Shown: positions 1-12,600 of the stretch, in pieces
Layout: each line of letters begins with the position of its first letter
Position numbering within the stretch: position 1 is the first letter of the stretch
Assembly: GCA_902702965.1 (NCBI GenBank)
Contig: CACRXP010000145.1
Location: 199,891 to 263,890 of the forward strand
Length of the DNA stretch: 64,000 bases
Direction of reading: 5' to 3'
DNA from: Spirometra erinaceieuropaei
Lineage: Eukaryota; Platyhelminthes; Cestoda; Diphyllobothriidea; Diphyllobothriidae
The notes under the pieces: generated by a model
What the model was told of the DNA's origin: nothing
What the model saw: only the letters and a program-made list of their open reading frames with translations
Databases searched by the model: none
Position numbers and translations under genes: made by a program

Positions 1-575
1 CTTCACAGTTTTGCAAATTTATCGATTTTTTATGTACAAATAGGGAGTTCAAATGCGTAGGCCTATTTCCCTCAAGAACATTGACTGACTGAACCAGCAT
101 TTGCCAATCTATCGCCGACTTATCCACACAGCCCTCCGTTCTACTATTCGCCGTACCTTTCAACAATCTCTTCTATGTCACTGGATTTTCTGAGTTTGCG
201 TTTGGTCTTTCTTACGACAATAGTACTACTGTAATTTATTAAAGTCCACTTATTGGTATTATGTTAAGGTTGCGAAAATTCCCATAGAGCAGTTCAGAAG
301 AGCATTTGGCAGGCATACGTGGGCCTTCGATAAATTATCATCGAGCCTGCAGATTTATATGTGATCGAGGTACAAACTGAAACGTGTGAGGGATAAGTGC
401 ATTCGATTACGGTTCGTATATTCATACAAACGGGGTATGTGAATGGAGATGGGCGAGGGACTAAGGAGGCAGTATATGACAGTGGGAGTTGGCTAGAGAT
501 GTGTCACAAGGTAAGAGAGGAGGTGACGGGGAAGCGGAAACATGCATACAGTTAATCGACCCTTGCTCACGGCAA
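1..575. other. No gene seen; probable PLE 3' flank
   Basis: No open frame or RNA gene is supported here. The right end (about 480-575) is the likely 3' untranslated flank of the minus-strand Penelope-like element that follows, because weak continuation of that element's C-terminal coding can be read to about position 580. Confidence 0.4.
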
Positions 576-670
576 ACGCGGGGAGTACAAGAGGTTCTTC
601 TTCGCGCATATGACCAGCCTCTGTAGCCTGATGGCGGTCGCTTCTGCTGTTGCTAATAGACGTCGACCCA

Positions 671-890
671 GTCGCTTAGGTTAGTTGGATGGAACCTTGT
701 AAAGCACACGGTAGGCTTCGTTGGGATCCGCACGGTGCCCAGCTTCAACCATGTGCGCGAGGACGGAGCCGTGTAAGCTCCTAACTTCACCTTTCATCAG
801 CCATGCCAGCAGGTGTTCTCGTATTCTTGTGGACAGGCGTCGACTCCTACGACCAATATAGTCTGCCCCACAGGAGCAAGTAAAGGATCA
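671..890 (-). pseudogene. GIY-YIG endonuclease domain of PLE-1
   Basis: Translating the minus strand from about 890 gives CSCGADYIGRRSRR, then TRIREHLLAWL, then SVLAHMVEAGHRAD and a terminal stop near 673. The YIG box, the Arg-x-x-Glu-His helix and the His of the following helix match the PLE GIY-YIG nuclease, which nicks target DNA for integration. The matching domain in PLE-2 at 31.89-32.11 kb has the same spacing. The block is itself open but sits in a broken element. Confidence 0.85.
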
Positions 891-1169
891 AATGCACATG
901 GAGGTTGTCTGAGCTGGTAGCCTATCCTTACCTTCACTGCGTAAGACAGGGTTGGTCGAAAACAATACTTGGAATCTTACTGCCGGGAAGGTCGGTGAAA
1001 CTGCTTGATCAAGGCGCCTTCTCAGGAGTTTACTTGCCGCGTCTCCTTGAAAGGGGACTTTGAGGAACAGAGCTTTCATTTCCGCCGTCGGTATGATGAC
1101 TTTTGCCGGTCTTTCGGCAAGATTCCTTATAATAAATCTGTCGGGATATCAATTCTCTCGAAGCAGGTC

Positions 1170-1430
1170 CTAGATTCTCCTAAGTTCCTCATCAACGCTA
1201 TCTGCCGAATAGATTTTTCTAGCCCTTTGCGCCAAACAGCAGATTAGATTACGTTTACGTTGAGGGGGTACGAAACTGTGGAAGTTCATATATTGACCAG
1301 ACCAGGTGTCCTTTCGATAGACGCTTCTTCGAATGTTGCCGTCAGCTCTTATGCTTAGACGGACGTCTAGTAATGGCAGGGAGCGTGCCCTTTCCACCTT
1401 CAACGTAAACCTGATTGATGAATGTGCTTG
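1170..1430 (-). pseudogene. PLE-1 RT thumb region
   Basis: The minus-strand frame contains LPLLDVRLSIRADG, then VYRKDTWSGQYMNFHSF and KRNLICCLAQRARKI. It aligns block by block with the PLE-2 RT (FFDVLLHR, FRKKTWTGQYVNFHSF, KRNLVQGLVARVRRI). Downstream the frame shifts before the linker containing RRRLDQAV at about 1000. The left neighbour of this block in the protein, the YIDD core, is displaced by the insertion at 1430-1890. Confidence 0.85.
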
Positions 1431-1890
1431 ATTTACAGCATAACAACAAACCTGCATGGGAACTCTCTAAAACTTAGAGGATCCCGCTGCTGCCTGGACG
1501 TTCGCAGATACTCTTTTTCACCGCGTGTCATTGGTGCCTGGAACGGGCTTCCCGAGGACGTGATAGTGACTGATCCCACGGAGGCATTCAAGCAAAGACG
1601 AGATATATATTTTGTTGGAAAATACCGCTTGTCCGGACAGAACATCTATGTTGTGCCAAACCAACGCCTTGCATACACCTACCGCTAATGTGGATGATTG
1701 TCATTCCATTTTACCGTTATCATCTACAATTGGAAGTTCTCGAGTTTCGGTCCTGCATTTTCAAAGGAAGATATTCTCTCAGACGTATATATTATCGAAA
1801 ACATATTAGTACAATATTTGTTTAAAGGTAGATATTGCATGTACCGTTTTCAGTAGGGTTTTCGAAGGCATTGTATATTACCCTTAAAAT
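1430..1890 (+). mobile_element. CR1-like LINE 3' fragment nested in PLE-1
   Basis: Between the two halves of the minus-strand PLE lies a plus-strand insert. Its first about 170 bp encode TTNLHGNSLKLRG, then RRYSFSPRVIGAWNGLPEDV, the C-terminal end of a LINE RT protein. The same ending is present in the nearly full-length LINE at 60.1-63.4 kb (TNLRGHPLKL, FSNRVVAAWNALPEDV near 62806-62935). The rest, 1690-1890, would be LINE 3' untranslated sequence. It is a heavily 5'-truncated LINE insertion into an older PLE. Confidence 0.75.
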
Positions 1891-2160
1891 ATGCTGACCA
1901 TGTTGGTCTCTTTGGTGGCAATTGCAAATATGTCGTCAATGTAGCGACCGTAGTGCCTTGGCTTATTAATTTGGTCGCTTAACTGAAACTTCTCCAGCTT
2001 GCCCATGAAGACGTCGGCTAGGAGAGGACCAAGAGGCGATCCCATAGCAACTCCGTCTGTTTGTCTATACGTTTGGTTGGCAGAAAGGAACTGCACATTG
2101 TGTGCATTTTAGTAACAGTTCCTTGAGTGCGTTCTTTGGAATACCTATTACTTGGTGGTC
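1884..2160 (-). pseudogene. PLE-1 RT catalytic core
   Basis: The minus strand encodes FLSANQTYRQTDGVAMGSPL, GPLLADVFMGKLEKF and HYGRYIDDIFAIA. DGVAMGSPLGP (palm motif) and YIDD (catalytic aspartates) are the RT active-site blocks, in PLE-type spelling. Upstream coding is in another frame. The block ends at about 1890, where the nested LINE fragment begins. Confidence 0.9.
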
Positions 2161-2261
2161 GGTTGGGAGGAATTCACATATATACTCGACTGTCTCTGTG
2201 ACCTGAAAGTTTTTGAAGGGTTACGGGACAGCAAGTGAAAGCATCACCACATCGCCTAGGT

Positions 2262-2615
2262 TTAGGTCTTTGACGTCTTAAATGAACTCGAAGGTATCCC
2301 GATAGCCATGTGGTGCTGGTTGATACTATAGAGGTTTGGTTCGCTGCTAACCACTTCTATATCGCATGACAGGGAGAATTGCGTAGGTCTGAGATCGGAC
2401 GGGCCGGTAGGCTGTTCTTGTGGATCTTCGGTAGACCATACAACTGAAGGATGTGTGGGCCCACAGGACGGAGGTTCGCAATCGCTTATGAAGCCTCCTG
2501 CATGAAGTCTGCGTAGGCAGTCCGTCAATTGTGCTTCTACTTCGTCCATGAGATCTTTTTCTTTGTAAGTTTTCTTGAAATATATTAGATCATCCAGCTC
2601 TAGCACATTGCCCAA
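2262..2615 (-). pseudogene. PLE-1 RT finger region, frameshifted
   Basis: One frame reads DEVEAQLTDCLRRLHAGGFI. The overlapping frame then carries LRPVGPHI, YGLPKIHKNSLPARPISDLR and a stop. PKIHK is the PLE finger motif, also present in PLE-2. At least one frameshift and one stop lie within 200 bp. The element is cut at about 2620, beyond which nothing PLE-like is seen. Confidence 0.75.
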
Positions 2616-2766
2616 AACGAAAACCGGACACCTTGATTACGCAAAACAACGGTCCAGTCAGTTCCATGCACCTTACTATTCTGTTCGTCAAACAGCATTA
2701 TGCACTAAGTGGCGTTAAACATTACGGTTTTCATCGAAACTGACAACTAAGTACGTACCAATTTTT

Positions 2767-2904
2767 CATAGATGTTTTGGCAGATTTTGAATAATTCATA
2801 ATGACCCAATTCTGAAGAACTCGACGCCTCGGTGGGATTCGAACCCACGCAGTAAGGGGAAGGCTTTAGTACAGCCAACGCTCTAACCACTTGAGCTACG
2901 AGGC
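2767..2904 (-). repeat. tRNA-derived SINE, copy A
   Basis: Read on the minus strand, 2904-2825 is a tRNA-like head: acceptor strand GCCTCGT at the 5' end and ACCGAGGC at the 3' end, a D-arm GCTC...GAGC with an A-box, and a perfect T-arm GTGGGTTCGAATCCCAC carrying the pol III B-box. The anticodon stem and variable region do not fold as a normal tRNA. It is followed by a non-tRNA body to 2767. The same head plus body recurs at 3070-3170, so this is a dispersed SINE-type repeat and not a functional tRNA gene. Confidence 0.75.
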
Positions 2905-3069
2905 CCCGCCGGACGACGCGAGTTTAATCACATTTGGGTCAAGTTACCCGCCCAACCTACTGCAACGTCTGGAATCCACCAAATCTGATACAGTAAGTTG
3001 ACTGCCCAAGCAGGATTTCCTAAGCAATTCACCTAGAATCCACCAGATGACTACCACGCTCACGTAAGT

Positions 3070-3170
3070 CATAGATGTTTTGGCAAATTTTGAATAATTC
3101 ATATTGACCCAACAGTGAAAACTCGCGCCTCGATGACATTCGAACCCACGCAGTAAGGTGACGGCTTTGC
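3070..3170 (-). repeat. tRNA-derived SINE, copy B (partial)
   Basis: It repeats the body of copy A (catagatgttttggcaaatt at its left end) followed by the T-arm/B-box part of the tRNA-like head, now mutated (gacattcgaacccacg). It breaks off in the middle of the head near 3170, so the A-box is missing. The orientation matches copy A, and the two lie about 170 bp apart. Confidence 0.7.
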
Positions 3171-6100
3171 AGCATGTGGAGAAGGAGATAATTAGTGCGG
3201 CATGCTGCTTCCATGCGTCAAACCACTGCGTCTACACCCAACTCCGGTCGTCTTAACTTTATCTTGCAATCGGAGCAAGGTGGTGAGGGAGTGGAGTGTA
3301 AAGAAGATGCAGCAAGTCTGCTTCACAATAAACAGATGTATGCACAAGTCACCACTGGGTCACCTCGTGGGATAGCAGCGGACGTAATCGCCTGCAAAGG
3401 TATAAATATCGGGTTCAGTACAGGTCCGAAAAGTGAAAAATAAAGTACATGCTCCTTTTGGGTTTCGTGCCCATTCGTGCTAGAATAGGGTTCAGACTAT
3501 TCATACCACTGCGACAGACATCATCGAAAACAACCGAGCAGCCGATAAGAGCGAACACTAAATCCCATTTTGGTGTTTGAGATGTCGTAAACGTTGATAT
3601 GCGATGTCCCGAACGTCAAAGTCGATTACCAAAAATAAGACGGCCAAAATTATAAAATCTACTGAGTAGTATTAACAAGCTGATTTGTTGTAAGCGAGGA
3701 GACCCAGCGCTGGTTCGGAAAAAAAGCAGTGGTGACCTGCACGTGGAACCGTTTATGGTGAAACAGACTTTCGATATATCCGCCCCACCTTACTCTTCAA
3801 GCACCCAACATGTCCCAATAGCAAGACAAAGCCAAGGTGACTGGAGGTGGACGTGGAGGCAGTGACCTCCAGGACTAAATAATCCGCTCGCAGATGTCAC
3901 ACACAATATGGTCCCTAACGCTGCACAAACGAATCCTTGGTGGGAGAGTATTCAATCTCTAGTCCTTCGAAGTGCCCAGTTACTACGCCAGTTGGTAACA
4001 TTCCAAGCTACAACTGTTAGCGCGTCAAATAATCTTGAAGTGTGTTTTGTCGTTTATAGTGGGGGAGCAAAACGCTGGAACAGCTTCACTCTCATTCAGT
4101 TTCCAAAAATAGCGCAAAATCCGAACCGAGACGAGAGGAACTGAGATTGGGTGTGGGGATGGACGCGGTGCAAACACTCTATGCACCTCATGCCGAGTGC
4201 GTGCTTACTAGGATGCACGAAAAGCATAACAAAACCTGTGGAGACTGAAGAAATCTGACTCATAGATGCCCAGACTGGCTGACTTCTAACGGCCTGAAGT
4301 AACACCCTCAGCCGTTGGGTGGGGAGGGGAGCAGTCCAACACATATTGGGACATCATTGATCAGGTAAATGTTACGCGGTTCCTGTCGGTGCTATATTTA
4401 CTGACCTCAAGTCTTGAGGTTTTAATTTCTGGAAACTACAAGAACTACAGTTGCAATGACTCATATAATTGGGGAACTGTAGTGGTAGTGCAAAGACGCA
4501 ATAAAATCTCACATACGTTTCTTTGGATAGGTTGCAAAAATAAAACAAAATGCCAAGCTAGGGTGTAGGCTGGCAAAATATTAGAGACTAAAAATCAGCT
4601 GCTGGTGAGAAATTGAAAGACAGTTCGGAAGAAATTGAAAAATCTCCGGATAACCAGTGACGGAAGCTGAGCACTCAGGCGTACTATTGCGATCCAACAC
4701 ACGCAAGTCCCCTGAAATTCAAAATAAGGGGAAGAGATAAAATTTTCGTTCAGAACGAAGCAATAAGAAAGAGAATTAGAATCGCTAACTGTATAAAAAA
4801 TAAAAGCTCGGCTAAATCTCCGGATAAGGGAGGAAGTCCAAAGAAAAATTAATGAAAAGTTCAAATATTTCCGTCACTAGTCGCAGCGTGTACAAGCGTT
4901 CCGTTATTTTGCCATGCATGACGCGTTTGAGTACGCGTGTAGAACGTCAGACGAGTGCACTATATTTTCAAGTTTACAACGAACACAATCGTTTGAGGGA
5001 GGAGGGGGGGGGGGAGGGGGTCGGCATGCCGAAACATGCACCGTTACTGCTGTTAAGGCCATAGTAATTTATTAAAATTTGACAGACCTTGAGACTTCAT
5101 TAAGATAGTACCGCCAGTGGTTTAAAAACCACCATATCTGGCTGTGCCAAGTATTTACCGTGAATAATGTCTTAAGAAACCCCAGATTCCTTAAAGAGCA
5201 CAAATTTGCACAAGATCACACCGATACGAATAAGTCATCCACAGTATATTCAGCATGACAATACTTGATGCGACTGGTGTTACAACGTTTTCGGAGTGAA
5301 CTGGGAAAATCCAACTTTCAGTTATAGAAGAGATGCAGAGGGGATTTTAAGTACCTACAGACAATAGTTTTGGTGCCAGCAGAGCTGAGATGTCTGTATC
5401 TTCAAAAGTAGTTCAACAATTGTAGGATTAGACTGGCTCCCTTAAACCAAATCCTTGCTGCTCCTGGTTCTTTTGCCTCACCATCTTAACTGGTGAGTTT
5501 ACTGTTACGACCGTCAGAGTTTGAAAAAAACGTCCGGCGGCTAACACTTTTTATGGTGTTTTATGTGACCCCGGGTCGTCCTCGCGCTTCTATAGAGGTA
5601 AAAGGGGGAGTTGGAGTAGGTGTCAATTCACATTTGCTCCGTGCACATGTTTACACAGATCCACGCAGTGTTCACGTCCACATCGTCGGTTGCGTTCTAC
5701 TCTTCCAGTCCATTGCACGCGGTTCACTCTATAAAGGTGCAACCATCGGTCTCGATAAACAAACGGAACGGTTTGGCAGTTAACACTAGACATCCAACCC
5801 CTCTGCGTCGAATCTGTCGTTCAGTTTGTCCATGAAATTAGTTTCCTGGAAGACCTACATGCATCCGGGACTGGAGAAGTATTTTATCACCGAGGGACGT
5901 GATCCGCAATTCTACTAGCATTGGTGGATTTGCCCTTAACGATAGTTCATCCTGCATTAACTCGGCCTGATACCATAAAAGACACACAACGAGTTCCCAT
6001 ATGATGGGAACTTTTTGGTCCTACAGTTCAGCATTGCGCCGGTTTTGAGGTCTGTTGGCGAGAATGACGCTGAGAGGTTTTAGCAGACAGACGAAAGCTT

Positions 6101-6468
6101 TGAGCGAAGTAATGCGTGGAAATAGCTGCCATTAATTTCTTTTCCTCTCTTGGTCTTGTAGTTGTTCTAAGCAGTCAGTACTATTCGCAGAATTCGTCCC
6201 TGACCCGTGACACAGGTATTGCAGATCGATAGTTTTTTTCTGGCATTCTTCTTGTGTCGTGTCTTAACTCTCTCGTATCAGATTCGCAACAGTTGGGTTT
6301 GTGAGACAGTGGAGAGCTATCCTGATTATAGAAGCCTTGGACGACATCGGTCTTCACGGTTTCATTTTTCTTTCAGCAGACACAGCCATTCAAATACGAG
6401 CAAGTGGATTGAATTAAGATTCAAAAAATAAGACCGAAAACGAGCGAGAACCAGAGGTCAATCATACT
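3171..6468. other. No gene seen (3.3 kb)
   Basis: Only short random frames are present. A minus-strand last exon of the transporter gene is expected somewhere left of 6468, but I could not pick it out. A G-rich tract at 4996-5020 is the only local structure noted. Confidence 0.5.
4996..5020 (+). repeat. G-rich tract, possible G-quadruplex
   Basis: The tract is gaggga followed by ggaggggggggggg and aggggg: three or more G runs within 25 bp. It could form a quadruplex on the plus strand. No gene context supports a regulatory role. Confidence 0.5.
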
Positions 6469-6474
6469 ACTCAC

Positions 6475-6631
6475 GTGGCAAGGGCGGTTGTTAGAAACAG
6501 GACGAGGGAGTCGAATATGAAAACGGCACCGGGCCAATGCTCAGTGGTCGCCGAATAAATCATAGGTTGTGCTGTCATTCCAATAAGCATACCAAGTACC
6601 GTGGCAAAACCCATAACAGAGAAAAGCCGAC
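6475..6631 (-). CDS. Transporter exon: TM11 and TM12
   Basis: The acceptor GTGCTGGTTTTTAG|GT completes a Gly codon and is followed by RLFSVMGFATVLGMLIGMTA (TM11), QPMIYSATTEHWPGAVFIFD and SLVLFLTTALA (TM12). The donor GCCAC|GTGAGT ends the exon in phase 2, so a short last exon encoding the cytoplasmic tail should follow to the left. If the donor were ignored, a TGA would occur two residues later. Confidence 0.8.
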
Positions 6632-9600
6632 CTAAAAACCAGCACATATGGAGACCGAAATTGGGAAAGTGAGTCATAATTAAAAAAGAAGATTTAATTA
6701 AAAAACAGGCGTACGAAGAGAAGAGGTGCTTTCTCATGAAATGCTAACAAAACTTGGGAGACGTGCTGTGGATCTGGAAATATTACTTAAGCAGGGCTGT
6801 AGTAGTCTCAAGATATATCGGTCACGCCAGGGTTCTGGTTTTTGAACGAGCTTCTTCCGGACCGCCTGCAAAAACTACACTTTAAGCTGACTGTCTAAAA
6901 GTGTGAAACTTTCTTGTTGCCTCTCGATGCTCTTATAAATTTAAACATATTTTATAGAAAACACGCACAAAAATATTCTATCTTGTGCTTATTTGGCGGC
7001 AAATGACGTCTTCTTCTAATTCTTTACTTGGTAATAGAATATTTTTGGTTCTGCAGAAGCTTCTACTTATGGGATTCTTGATACCGCAAAATGTCCATGA
7101 ATAAAGCATAATGCCTGCTAATTTATTGATGCGGCCTACAAATTATGCAAAATGGTCCAAATTGATTGAAAGATTTTATGTACGCTAGATGACATCTTCT
7201 TAATAGCTTACAGAAATGTACGATTTACCCTGACGTGACTACATTATTTTGGGAGCACACTGCACGGTAATTATTATTACAACCCTGCCTAAGTAACCTT
7301 TCCGAATCAAAAGTCCACTCCATGATTTTTGTTAACATTTCGTAAGCCAGAACATCTAAAAAGGTCTCAAAACAAGATTGAACACGGAAACCTAAGTTCA
7401 GCAGAAAATGTAGTTTTCGAGGTAAACACTGAAAGGTTGGAAATAATTACCAAAACGCATGTCATGTAAACGAATATTTTGCAGGAATTAGTACTTGGGT
7501 AAAGGCGCCGTGCTACTGAGGACTAAATAGAAAATGCATGCGGCGGTTCGACAACAGTCCTGGCAGTAGCAATCTGTACATAATTTGGATTGGAATGAGG
7601 AAAACTTGCGCATGACCATTAACACCCTTTTTCTTTGCTCATCAACAAGTCCATTGACAGTACACCAGCCATAGCGAATGGCCAGAAATTTCGCAGGAGT
7701 CTTTCGCGTGTCCACAGATGCCGGCTGTTCCTTTACATCCCACCCAGAACTTACTTTGAATTCTGTTAGATGAGGGGACCAGACCTTGGTTTGAGTCTAG
7801 GGTCCCAGCGTCAATCATTTTGGCAATTAAGACCGATTCATGTGTCGGATCATGCTGGTTTAAGTGTTATTTCTGCTAGAAACCTCTGAAGACTTCGTTC
7901 TGAAAATTGATAAGCCAATACATGGTGGTTTTACAAAGTGCTTGTGCTCGATAATCTTCGCAAACTTACAAGTTTTAAAAGTGCCTTTCGACACTGATAG
8001 TAAATTCATAAGGCGTTATCTTACTATATCTTCCATCTATCATGATCTGCGCACTTCCTCACATGATGTTACGTCGTCCCCAGGAAGTCCCTCGACAATT
8101 ACATTTGTTTTCAAATGGACTTTTATTCCAATCTTTAAAAAAGGCTGGAACCTATCTAAAGCAATTATTTTAGGCAGGATCACTGGACCGATGAATGCTA
8201 TACTAAAGGTGCACTCATGCCACTTTGTCAGAAGGTGCATAGATCACCAGATACCAAAATGCCCTTAACTTTCAGACATGATTTTTTAAAAATGTAATTT
8301 CCCACAACATGCAAGCAGATAGTTGACTTTCCCAAGCATAAAACAGGTTATTCAGAATGCATCCAGTTCAAGCAAGTAATGTTGCTCGGGTCATAATGGC
8401 AGAAGTTAGTTTGAGTTGATGTGCTATGTAGCTCCAACTGGGTCACATTTTTGTAGGAGTCCATATTTAAGAACGTCAGCGAGTAGGTAGTGCATATGAA
8501 CACTAATCGCAAAAATGTTAAAAATGAGATGCGTTATGAATCAGGAAGGGAATTTGAGACTTACCATGTTCATCTGGTTTTACCGTGTTCGAAATGAGAC
8601 TATTAAGAAGTGGAAGATAGAAGGCTATGGTGCCGAGAAGGAGTGCTACAAGAAATGAGGCAATTGGTCAGATAGATGTACAGAAACTGTAAGTCAGAAA
8701 GTTTGCTATCAAAGAAAATCCTCCATCAGGACAAATTTTCTAAACAGAAAGTGTGGCGACTGGACCTAAAGGGAGCCTTTACGAAGCACTTCTGTTTCCG
8801 CCTTCGTATGTCATCCAAATTTCCAGATTCGTCAGACTTTACACCGTAGACAAGATACACATGCGAGTAAATCCGAATAGCGAGTACTCCATATTGTGTA
8901 CACATAGCGTCGTTGCTCAGGTGATGTCAACTGACCCTATAAAACAGGTCTCTTGGGCATTTTATTGAGCATTTTCTATGATCAGAGACCCTGAAATCGA
9001 TAGCATGAGATGTTTCATCAGTCTAGCGTAGATTACGGTCAGGGACGTTCGGTCCGATGACACCGTCCACTGCTCGCGCAGATATAGGCCTTTATTGCGC
9101 AAGTTCTCAAAATAGTTTTCTGGAGTCGTGTAGTTAACCTTAGTGCCCATCTTTTTTAAATGTTTCAAATGGCGGAACTCGAAAGGGGCACTTGAGGGAT
9201 ATATGCTGGGTGCTGACCGTCCGTCTATGCGGATACAGATCCTATCAGAAAAGGCGGACGAAAACGACGACCTGAAAATCAATTCTAAGGCCTGGGAGGA
9301 TCTCTCGCAGGATCATCAGGCCGCCATGAAGGCTGGAACGGCCATTATCGAAGACAACCGGATTGCTACTACCAAGGCGAAAGCAGCGGCCCGAAAGTCT
9401 AAAGTGTCGCGAAAGGACCGCATAAGCATCCAAACCGTCACACTGTTTCCATATTGCCAACGGACAATTAGGGACACTTGCAGGCTCTGTGTAATGTTAA
9501 CACAGCCTACCATTTCATAAAATACAATCGACAGTTCGAAATACTTTGCCGACAGTGTCCATCGTGTGCCCTACAAACAGGGCGGGCGCGGGGACGGTGT

Positions 9601-12600
9601 TCTGTGCGTGAATTAGCTTACAGTGAAGGCACGCTTGCGCCACGCCTAACCCACTCTCTCCTCGTGCGTCCGCCTAAGTCCCGTGTCAAAACAGACTCAA
9701 GAAGACCGCAGCCAGGATCGGGTGTCAGTGGCTCACGTGGCGTGAGTCTGCATCTAGGCGTGCCGCCAGATCCCCAAACAATGGCATTTGTTATTGATGC
9801 GCAGCCCAATAACGCGTGTCGGCACAAAAAAGCACTACCGCCGCCGCCGCCGCCACCACCAGCATTAACTGGTGGTGTCACCCATGGGGACACGTCTACC
9901 ATTCTTTCAAGCAGTATCACCATTGGCACTTTCAACAGTAATGTGGGCCCAATTTCAACCCTCCCTTCGCGATTGTACCATCGGATCATGCATCCATCAG
10001 GTCGGTCACTTGTGGACCCATCGCACTAGGACAGGTGGACCAATATTAAAAGCCCCGACATACACCCGCAACAGATAGCTCATCTACGAACACTTATCTA
10101 GGCGATTTGGCTACCTCATGGACATATTCGGCCATATGCGCCTCCATGAAAACCTTCATTAAAACAACGTATTTCACAATCCATCATAGCAACTTGCTTT
10201 ACTGGCACACACATAAACCTACGCTACAAACGGGTCTATTCCAGAACACGTACGTACACGACACCTCTCTGCAACATGCCATGCATCACTCCTACAGCAT
10301 ATATGCGATACACCTTATCAGCGCCTATGTAGTGGACGAAAATTCGTATACCATCACATGCCTACTTCGCTTATGTGGGAATCACGTGAGCTAATGAAGT
10401 CAGGTATATAAATTGGAGACCAGGTCGTACACGGCGCGCGTAGAAATACTGTTCATCTTTGTTAGACGTTGCGTCCGCGCCTTGACTTCGCCTTGTCATC
10501 GGTACACAGTTGACAACAGAGGGTGCAGTAGATGCAGTGCAAGTATGAGTCACTATAAAGTGATTCATACGCAAGTCCTCGTTACCGGGTCGGCTTCAAG
10601 GGACACACGGAGGGCGTGGTCGTAGCGAGGGTCGAAATGTCGAGTTACACTACCAGAGCGGTTGCGTTTCCAGCAGCTCGTGTACCGTCGGCCAGGCAAT
10701 GATGTATGCAAGGAGGACATTGACGGCTGTGACTGTCCGAGCGCACTTGTGCGCGGACCAAAATGAGGCGCAGACCAGTGTGTCTGAGGCAAGGCAAGGC
10801 GGCTTTGCAGCAAAGGCCTGTGATGAGGTCTAATGGTCCTGAGTTGTTTGTCCCCGAGAAGAGTCACTGCAAACTGATTCTCGATGTTGAGAACGTTCTA
10901 AAAATTCCTACGCCAACGTTCGACCGTGGGGGAGTTGCCAGTATTAAGGCCGCCACACACAGTCGCTAGCACGGAATGCCTACCCTTAAAATGATGTAGA
11001 AATGGGTAGAATTCGACCGTCTCCGACTCTTGAGGCCTGTCCCATGGAGATTGCCACTTCATCCCAACAATGTTTGTTGTCATCTCTGGCCGGCTTTGTC
11101 TTCATTCTCCAGAGTTGGCTAAAGAAACCACCCTTACGCAATCTAGCCCCAACCGTCGCCGAGAATTCTAACAATTGCCACGGACTGATAATTTCAATGA
11201 TGACCACTTGCTACTGCCTTTTCCTTCTGCGCTTGCTGGAGAATGAGAACGAACTTCTAAATTTGAAGTTCACCTGCGTAGGATTGTCCTTATTGTGAGA
11301 CAAAAGCGCGGGCTTTACACGGCATTTTAGGCGTATATGAAGGGTGTAATCTTAAGCGTACACAGATGAGTACGTAGGAAGACAGATGGGTGTTGCTACA
11401 TTCAGCAGAATGCGGTAGATGCTGCGCATATCTACCATCGATATAAACCAATTGCCGCGCATCACAACCTCTGCACCAATTATGACGTAAGGCACACAGT
11501 GGTTATCATCGTTCGCGGTGGGCGAACTGTCGCCAAATTCGACACCTCGCATCGAACTACTGTCACGAGCCCAACCGCGAATCTTTGGGCTGACTGGAAT
11601 ATAATCACTCTGGACGGCGGTACGATCATCATTTGAGCACCAGGTCAGCAGATGCTGACTTCGATGCCAAAATAACGCTTTGCTGAAAACCAGCCACCTC
11701 TGCTGAACGAAGCCTAACATCCTTTCACCGTTTTCGATTAGGTAGCCAAGCTCAGAGTGGCTGATAAGGTTTGAAGAGTCGCCTGGTTCAGCCTGTTCCG
11801 GCAGAAATCAGTAACTGATGGCGAGGACGTCTTCAAGGCAGTCCTTCAGCCGAAGAACGGAAAGATTTTTATCTCACACATGGATTCAACGCGTACATAG
11901 AAACAACAGAGATGTAAATAGGGTACATATCTGAGGGGCGTCTGAGAGGATGATCGTCACAAAATGTCTGCCAAGAGTCGAGTGGAACCTTGGATACAGG
12001 GTGGGATTGGAGCTGTTCCCCGCGGTCTTAATTTACATGTAGCTTGGATTCGGGATTCGGATTTCAGACAGGCAGGCGACATCCACATTTTACCGGTGAA
12101 GACTACGTGCATTCAGACTCCGGATACCGGTGTCGAGGGACATGTACACCCCCAGCATCCAGAGCTGAGGGTTCGTTCCCGGTTAGACAGTTCAGCTAGC
12201 ATATGATCCGTCCACACCATCAGGTCAGGTCGCGGGGCGCGTCGGTTCCCGTGGAAGCAGTAGCATGAATTTTAAGGCTTGAATTTAACCTTTTCACGAA
12301 GTTTCTTGAAATTTTTTATCAAACACAGATAACCAACAGCCGCTCGGATCGTCCGAAGTTGTCTCCAAATGCGTGTTGGCTCCAGGACGTGGCCGCCAGC
12401 CAGTGGTGGCAGGTGAATTTTTTTACTGTCGGTTAATACTCGAAATTTCCGTATACCCTGAGTACCCACCAACGCTCCCATATCCGACACTAATAACTCC
12501 CCATCCACCGGCATGACCACGGCTGACAGCCTCACCACCCATACCGGTTCTACAACGCCAAACCCACCATGCCCTCACTGCCACCGTGCATGTGCATCAC

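Larger units (their letters stand above)
580..2620 (-). mobile_element. Decayed Penelope-like retroelement (PLE-1)
   Basis: A minus-strand PLE is read in order from 2615 down to about 580: RT finger region with a PKIHK motif, RT core with the catalytic YIDD box, RT thumb, a linker, then a GIY-YIG endonuclease. This RT plus GIY-YIG order is the hallmark of Penelope-like elements. The copy is 5' truncated near 2620, carries frameshifts in the RT finger region and at several junctions, and is split by a foreign insertion between about 1430 and 1890. It closely parallels the plus-strand PLE at 30.77-32.24 kb, which helps place each block. It is certainly inactive. Confidence 0.85.

Noticed and set aside
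2825..2904. Functional tRNA gene
   Set aside because: The anticodon arm does not fold properly, the acceptor has a mismatch, and the head is shared with a truncated copy plus a common body.
7864..8268. 134-codon plus frame as a host exon
   Set aside because: No recognisable domain, no start or splice context; lies in a minus-strand intron.
9618..9989. Minus frame with a glycine run
   Set aside because: The run is the (CCG)n tract read backwards, and the rest is inverted Rep-1.
10107..10394. 95-codon plus frame
   Set aside because: Only its first codons overlap, in another frame, the finger-tail end; no family features follow.
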